Shown piece after piece: positions 53,466-57,441 of a stretch of 57,441 bases of DNA. Location: assembly GCF_023073335.1 (NCBI RefSeq), contig NZ_JADPJG010000033.1, forward strand, positions 1 through 57,441, written 5' to 3'. Every line of letters begins with the position of its first letter. The stretch's first letter is position 1. Source of the stretch: Bradyrhizobium sp. 21 (GTDB lineage: Bacteria > Pseudomonadota > Alphaproteobacteria > Rhizobiales > Xanthobacteraceae). Position numbers and translations under genes: made by a program. The notes under the pieces are model-generated. The model searched no databases and was not told the DNA's origin. It saw nothing but the letters and a program-made list of their open reading frames with translations.

Positions 53466-53822
53466 TTAGCCGCCCCGGATGAAGATCGTCCAAATCCAGC
53501 CAAACAGTGCGCTTAAGGCGGCGATAGAAGCGGCGATTGCGGCGGTTCGGGTCCACCAGATCTGCCGCTCATGCCGCTCGATATCGGCCTCGGCTTTTTG
53601 ATTGTCTTTCCAGTTCAGCCATTCCTGGGCGAATCCGATTGTCATGACGGGCACGGTTCCGATCGCGATCGCGCCAGCGGATGCCGCGTCGGTCTGGGCA
53701 AGGCGCGCGCGGACGTTAGCTGAGCCTGTCTTTTCAAGTACCGCGAGCCATTGCTCGGACTGTTCGTCTGACACATGCCAGGTGCATTCCCTGTAGGAAA
53801 ATGCTTTCGGTCCCTCTGCCAT
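53466..53822 (-). CDS. Small putative membrane protein of unknown function
   Basis: 118 residues. A soluble N-terminus (about 1-45) is followed by a weakly hydrophobic AGAIAIGTVPVMTIGFA, a charged Lys/Glu/Arg helix (about 68-88) and a strong C-terminal membrane helix (AAIAASIAALSALFGWIWTIF). It starts 15 bases past the stop of the PLP-like gene with GCGAGG upstream, so the two form an operon. I do not recognise the family. The layout resembles small two-helix membrane proteins often encoded beside an enzyme in accessory regions. Confidence 0.6.
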   Translation of the reverse strand: MAEGPKAFSYRECTWHVSDEQSEQWLAVLEKTGSANVRARLAQTDAASAGAIAIGTVPVMTIGFAQEWLNWKDNQKAEADIERHERQIWWTRTAAIAASIAALSALFGWIWTIFIRGG

Positions 53823-53837
53823 GGCCTCGCACCGTGC

Positions 53838-55106
53838 TCACCCTTCCGAGTCTCGCTGACGTCTCGCCCACCACCTTGCAATCGCAGCCGTAAGATCCCC
53901 CCACAGTTCAGTCGGCAAATCCGGTACGGCGACCCGGACGCTGTACTCACCCGTTGTCGCGTTGTGAAACCACTCGGTCGCTGCAAAATCAAAACCAAAG
54001 CTGCCGGCGTGGCGGATCGGAAATCGTTCACCGCTCAGGTCACGGCTCATGTCTTCGGCGGCCTGCCGCGCGCTGGCCTCGTCGAGCGGGCGCCTACCGC
54101 GGAGCGTGACATAGAGGCCGTGGGTGAAGTGGAGCTCTGCGGAGAGCTGCGCCAGCTCCGAGGCAAAGTATCGGCTTATGCACCGGCCGTTGCGCAGGAT
54201 CGCAGCGATGCGTTGTCTCGTCAGCCTCCAATAGACCGCGCTGCCCACATAGGGCGGAAAGTGCGCCGGGAGCGCCGCGCCGCCGAGCAGGCGCACGGCA
54301 TCGCTGGCTTCCTGGGCCAAGCGCTCGCAGAACGACGGGCTCGCGCCCTCGTCCGGGCTGACGAAAACTGCCGAACCGAGCCGGCCATATTCCGCCCCGA
54401 GCGAATCCAGCTTGGTGTGGCTTCGCACCATCACGACGGGGATTCCGCAGCGCCGGGCCCAACCGAGCATACGCCGGATGCGGCCCGATCCACCGGCAAA
54501 ACATGTCGTGTCGAAAACCAGCAGATCCAGCCCGGACGCATCAACGCGAAGCGCCGCTTCGAACGCGCCGGCCGGGACGCATGAATCCAGCAGCAAAATT
54601 CGCCGCGAGCCGGCCCGCGCCAACGCATCGCCAAGCGGCACCTGCAAGGTGATAAGCCGCAAATGCGGGACGAAACGCTCGATTAACTCGATCGTCTCGC
54701 CATAACACCCCGGCATCACCAGGATATCGGCCTTGCCGATGACCCGCGCCGAGGCCAGCAGCAACGCCGAGATCGCGGCCATGCCCGAAGCCATGTAGAT
54801 CGCTTGGTCGGTGTGGCCGCATTGGTAAAATGACGGACCGCTTACTTTCAGGTCGGCGCGCTGATAGTCGTAGCTGAACGTGAATGGGCCGCTCCTGGGA
54901 GACGCCGCGTGCGACCAGGCCGTCTCCGTCGCCTTCCATTGACGCAATTCGTGCTCTGCCCGCAGCGCCGCGGTGACCTGGAATTTGGACCTGATGACCT
55001 CCTCGACCGATCTCGGACACGCGAGATGCACTGGATGACTCAGGCAATCGTTCAGCAGCCTGATCTCCTCGTGCTTCCGTTCCAGATAGGACTCAATGCT
55101 CTCCAT
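53838..55106 (-). CDS. Divergent PLP-dependent (Cys/Met metabolism-like) protein
   Basis: 422 residues from ATG 55106, chosen because the longer frame upstream is Arg/Ser-rich non-protein. Fold-type I PLP features are visible: MASGMAAISALL (about 105-116, like the SGMAAI phosphate loop of Cys/Met enzymes), GCYGETIELIERF, an aspartate in LLVFDTT (D199), and a probable Schiff-base lysine K232 in RSHTKLDSLGAEYGRLGS. The surroundings of the lysine differ from ordinary beta-lyases, and the first 90 residues are atypical, so the reaction cannot be assigned. It heads a two-gene unit with the small membrane protein and is transcribed away from the DUF2171 gene. Confidence 0.7.
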   Translation of the reverse strand: MESIESYLERKHEEIRLLNDCLSHPVHLACPRSVEEVIRSKFQVTAALRAEHELRQWKATETAWSHAASPRSGPFTFSYDYQRADLKVSGPSFYQCGHTDQAIYMASGMAAISALLLASARVIGKADILVMPGCYGETIELIERFVPHLRLITLQVPLGDALARAGSRRILLLDSCVPAGAFEAALRVDASGLDLLVFDTTCFAGGSGRIRRMLGWARRCGIPVVMVRSHTKLDSLGAEYGRLGSAVFVSPDEGASPSFCERLAQEASDAVRLLGGAALPAHFPPYVGSAVYWRLTRQRIAAILRNGRCISRYFASELAQLSAELHFTHGLYVTLRGRRPLDEASARQAAEDMSRDLSGERFPIRHAGSFGFDFAATEWFHNATTGEYSVRVAVPDLPTELWGDLTAAIARWWARRQRDSEG

Positions 55107-55224
55107 GCGAACCCGAAAAATGCGACTGCCGTTCAACGTTTCGGAGGCGCGCTGGGTCCTAGTTCGACGCCCGCTTTGCAACGAACACCGGTCTTCGCCG
55201 TTGACGCTGCACAAGGAGAACATC

Positions 55225-55452
55225 ATGAGCGAGATCAGAGAGCACATGAAAATCATCGGCAAGGACGGGGCGCATGTCGGCACCGTCGATCGCGTTGAGG
55301 GCAACCGCATCAAGCTGACGCGGAAGGACAGCCCGGAAGGCCACAAGGACCATCATCATTACATCGACACGAAATATGTCGGTGCCGTCGAAGGCGACGT
55401 CGTCAAGCTTTCGCTGAATGCCGACGCGGTGCCGAAGTCGGAAGCGGCCTGA
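55225..55452 (+). CDS. DUF2171-like small protein
   Basis: 75 residues from ATG 55225, behind AAGGAG, a strong ribosome site. The sequence is MSEIREHMKIIGKDGAHVGT at the start, then a charged beta-rich middle with KDHHHYIDTKYVG. This is the PRC-barrel-like DUF2171 pattern found in many alphaproteobacteria. Function is unknown; the fold suggests a small soluble binding module, sometimes stress-linked. Divergent from the PLP-like gene. Confidence 0.85.
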   Translation: MSEIREHMKIIGKDGAHVGTVDRVEGNRIKLTRKDSPEGHKDHHHYIDTKYVGAVEGDVVKLSLNADAVPKSEAA

Positions 55453-55577
55453 CGCCGGGCTTCCTTCGGGGGCCTTTTGTTTGTTCACGGTCCTGCTCTG
55501 CTTCGTTCTCCGAAACGAATCGCGATCGGAAAATCCCCTTCGGAACGAGTCTTAACGCCGCGTTTCGGCGGCGCGCG

Positions 55578-55796
55578 TCAGGCGTCGAGTGTGACGAGCG
55601 TGGGCCGCAACCGGTAGGCATCGATCGCGGCGTTGGACAGCAGCAGCCTTCGCTTTTCACCGCGCAGCATCATGCGGTCGATCCTGTTCAGGATGAAGCG
55701 GGCCGCATCCCTGTGCTCACCGGCAAGCAGGCCGGACTGATCGAGATATTTCCAGGCAATCTCGAAGGACTGCGCGCGTAACTCGGTGTCGGTCAT
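55578..55796 (-). CDS. Small hypothetical protein
   Basis: 72 residues from ATG 55796. Helical and Arg-rich: MTDTELRAQSFEIAWKYLDQ at the start, then RFILNRIDRMMLRGEKRRLL. No membrane segment or signal. Resembles short conserved Bradyrhizobium hypothetical proteins; function is not recognised. An upstream ATG at 55868 would add an Arg/Gly-rich extension and is less likely. Confidence 0.6.
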   Translation of the reverse strand: MTDTELRAQSFEIAWKYLDQSGLLAGEHRDAARFILNRIDRMMLRGEKRRLLLSNAAIDAYRLRPTLVTLDA

Positions 55797-55972
55797 AGCC
55801 GCCCAACGTCGCCGCAGAACGAATGTTCCTGCGTGCGCGCCGCGGATACCCTCCCGGCCGCCCGCCATGATGCCAAGAGGATAAGCGGGGCGCGAGGAAC
55901 GAACGCCGGATCAGCGCGTTGGGCAGCGAATTGAGTGGTGCCGATCCGCCAGCCCCGATCGGCTCCAGAGAG

Positions 55973-56003
55973 CCCCGTGCTTGTCCCCCGAGCGCGGGGT
56001 TTT
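55973..56003 (+). terminator. Orphan terminator-like hairpin
   Basis: CCCCGTGCT (55973-55981) pairs with AGCGCGGGG (55991-55999), with one T-G pair, followed by TTTT. It points along the plus strand, but no plus-strand gene precedes it within 500 bases. It could end an unannotated small RNA transcribed from about 55870-55970. Confidence 0.45.
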
Positions 56004-56039
56004 CTCGTGAGACACGGTATTTTTCTTGAGAGCGTGCGC

Positions 56040-56189
56040 TCAGTCCGCCCCATCCTCGCGCCGCTCGCGGGCGAGTTGATGCCAAGCCAGGGCCAGCTCG
56101 ATGAGACGTTGCCGGTCGGCACCTTCGGCTGCCACGGCGCGCTTCATTGCCGCCTCGGCTTCATGCTGGGGATCGTACTTGGTACACAT
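56040..56189 (-). CDS. Very small hypothetical protein
   Basis: 49 residues from ATG 56189. Begins MCTKYDPQHEAEAAMKRAVA and continues AEGADRQRLIELALAWHQLA, essentially one long amphipathic helix. Similar RLIELALAWHQLARER proteins recur in Bradyrhizobium from memory. No function is known. Confidence 0.6.
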   Translation of the reverse strand: MCTKYDPQHEAEAAMKRAVAAEGADRQRLIELALAWHQLARERREDGAD

Positions 56190-56492
56190 GAGGCCAATTC
56201 TAGCCGGCCGATCTGGACAAGCGGATGGCAAATTCGTCCGTATGATTGCGGGGTTAACACCCATCTCACGCGGATTTGCGACGCGCGATCCCGTTCACGC
56301 ATGCCGAAGGACCGGCGCGACGATCATGGTGCGAACGGCGCGATTGTTTCCGGACATCCGCCGCACGAAGCGCTGAGGCCGGGCTTGATACAGACCGTTC
56401 TGTGAATTGCATCACAGCGTGCACCCGGCGTCTCCGCTAAACAGCCTCTCAGCGCTCCCAAAAGAGGGAAAGCGCGGGAGGTGTTTCCCGTC
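56190..56492. other. Intergenic gap before the 52-residue membrane protein gene
   Basis: 303 bases. It holds the ribosome site GGGAGGTG just before 56493 and an imperfect AGCGCT..CCC / GGG..AGCGC hairpin at about 56451-56475. Nothing else is recognised. Confidence 0.35.
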
Positions 56493-56651
56493 ATGACACA
56501 AGAAGCCGCCGCCGAAGTTAACGTCCAGACGCGACGCGAAAGGTCCGACCCGCTCGGCATCGCATGTCTTGCGACCATCGGCATCGTGATGTTGGCCTGG
56601 ATCGCAGGCCTGGTCTGGGCCGCGATCGCCTTCTTCAACTGGCTGGTGTGA
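56493..56651 (+). CDS. 52-residue single-pass membrane protein
   Basis: ATG 56493 with GGGAGGTG about 15 bases upstream, TGA at 56649. The first 20 residues are soluble and charged (MTQEAAAEVNVQTRRERSDP). Residues about 21-49 form one long hydrophobic helix with Trp residues at 36, 42 and 50 (LATIGIVMLAWIAGLVWAA). Function is unknown. A strong terminator follows, supporting it as a real small gene. Confidence 0.65.
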   Translation: MTQEAAAEVNVQTRRERSDPLGIACLATIGIVMLAWIAGLVWAAIAFFNWLV

Positions 56652-56689
56652 GGCGCGGAGCGATCAAGCGATCGTCCGGTCGCAAATCA

Positions 56690-56717
56690 AAAGAGGCGGG
56701 CCTGAGCCCGCCTCTTT
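56690..56717. terminator. Bidirectional rho-independent terminator
   Basis: AAAGAGGCGGGC and GCCCGCCTCTTT are a perfect 12-base inverted repeat around CTGA, with A-rich and T-rich edges on either side. It lies between the convergent ends of the 52-residue protein gene and the Gly/Pro-rich protein gene and can serve both. Confidence 0.9.
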
Positions 56718-56739
56718 GTTTCAGATGTTGCCGAGATCT

Positions 56740-57441
56740 TCAGTAACAGGCCCGGGGATCGGCCTGCACATACTGGCCGCTCGGATAGCGGTAGTAGCAA
56801 TTGCCCTGCGCCAGATAGTAGCCGGGGCGCGAGGCCGCCGTGGCGCCGGCGATCGCACCGGTGGCACCGCCGATCACGGCGCCTGCGGCCGCGCCCGAGG
56901 CGTTGCCCGAGATCAGTCCGCCCAGCACGCCGCCGACGATGGCGCCGCCAAGCGCGCTTGCGCCGGGATCAGCCGGTGGTGGCGGCGGTGGTTCATAAGC
57001 GACGGGGGGCGGGGCATAGGCCACGGGCACGTCGTCGTAATAGTCCTCCGAAATGTAGCCGGGCGGGCCGGCCATCCGCTGCGGATAATAATACCAGACG
57101 CCGCCGACATCCCACCACCAGCCGGAGCGGCCGTTGTGGACTTCGTGGCGCCAGCGTCCGCCGTCCCAGGCGACATTGCCGCGATAGGCATGTCCGCCCC
57201 AATCGCGTGCCGGTGCGGGACCCCTGGCGTAATTACGTCCAGGCGGCGGGCCGCCGGCATTGTGCGGGCCAGGACTTGGACCTCGAAGACCTGGACCTGC
57301 CGGCCCTGGACCTGCATGACCGGGGCCTTCATGGCCGGGGCCGCCGGCGTGAGGCTGGCCCCCGGGCTGTGGCGCGGGCCGGGCCGCCTGCTGCGGCGGT
57401 GGGCCCTTGCGCATGTTCTGCGGCGGCCCACCGGCGCCCGG
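56740..57441 (-). CDS. Gly/Pro-rich protein with glycine-zipper segment, N-terminus outside the window
   Basis: At least 233 codons; the frame is open to the window edge, so the start and any signal peptide lie beyond it. The N-terminal half is low-complexity Pro/Gly/His (for example GPGHAGPGPAGPGLRGPSPG). A Trp/Tyr-rich part follows (SGWWWDVGGVWYYYPQRM), then a PPPPPP run. A glycine-zipper stretch (about GGAIVGGVLGGLISGNASGA) resembles membrane-inserting zippers of outer-membrane lipoproteins. The C-terminus is Tyr-rich (CYYRYPSGQYVQADPRACY). Probably an envelope protein, with function unknown. Confidence 0.8.
   Translation of the reverse strand, partial: PGAGGPPQNMRKGPPPQQAARPAPQPGGQPHAGGPGHEGPGHAGPGPAGPGLRGPSPGPHNAGGPPPGRNYARGPAPARDWGGHAYRGNVAWDGGRWRHEVHNGRSGWWWDVGGVWYYYPQRMAGPPGYISEDYYDDVPVAYAPPPVAYEPPPPPPADPGASALGGAIVGGVLGGLISGNASGAAAGAVIGGATGAIAGATAASRPGYYLAQGNCYYRYPSGQYVQADPRACY

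Overview
This is a GC-rich window of alphaproteobacterial chromosome, most likely Bradyrhizobium or a close relative. The evidence is the AapJQMP general amino acid transporter, a NodT-type outer-membrane factor, an isolated Wzm/Wzt pair, the style of the dispersed palindromic repeats, and many tiny conserved-looking ORFs. The genus call is inference from gene content; no rRNA or ribosomal marker is present. Most genes are on the minus strand.

Layout. 0.2-7.1 kb: a minus-strand cluster of a polar-amino-acid-type ABC system (binding protein plus a fused permease-ATPase), two acetamidase/formamidase paralogues, one of them fused in frame behind an AraC-type regulator, and a RidA protein. It looks like an amide/amino-nitrogen scavenging unit. 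7.5-9.6 kb: small ORFs, tRNA-Cys(GCA) and an enoyl-CoA hydratase. 9.8-12.2 kb: a Wzm/Wzt polysaccharide exporter and a DTW-domain tRNA-modifying enzyme. 12.3-21.5 kb: a complete RND efflux operon (outer-membrane factor, adaptor, two MdtB/MdtC-like pumps). 22.2-23.7 kb: cysteine synthase and a convergent DUF805 membrane protein.

23.9-33.3 kb is the most striking region: four consecutive genes of about 747 codons, each an N-terminal TPR array joined to a C-terminal GT41 (O-GlcNAc-transferase/SPINDLY-type) domain. All start at the same TTG behind a duplicated ribosome-binding site, and they are spaced about 2.38 kb apart. They seem to have arisen by tandem duplication followed by patchwork exchange.

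33.4-37.9 kb: aapJQMP. 38.3-41.3 kb: a cystathionine beta-lyase-type enzyme and a Na/Pi-cotransporter-PhoU protein. 41.4-45.1 kb: a tight four-gene membrane-glycosylation unit (LAB_N protein, GT2, PAP2 phosphatase, ArnT-like GT39), probably decorating lipid A. 45.2-52.5 kb: PbpC with a thioester alpha-2-macroglobulin, the usual periplasmic defence and peptidoglycan-repair pair. 52.9 kb: tRNA-Arg(UCU), followed by a short accessory segment with an unusual PLP-enzyme-like protein and a small membrane protein. The window ends in several tiny conserved-looking genes and the C-terminal part of a Gly/Pro-rich exported protein that runs off the edge.
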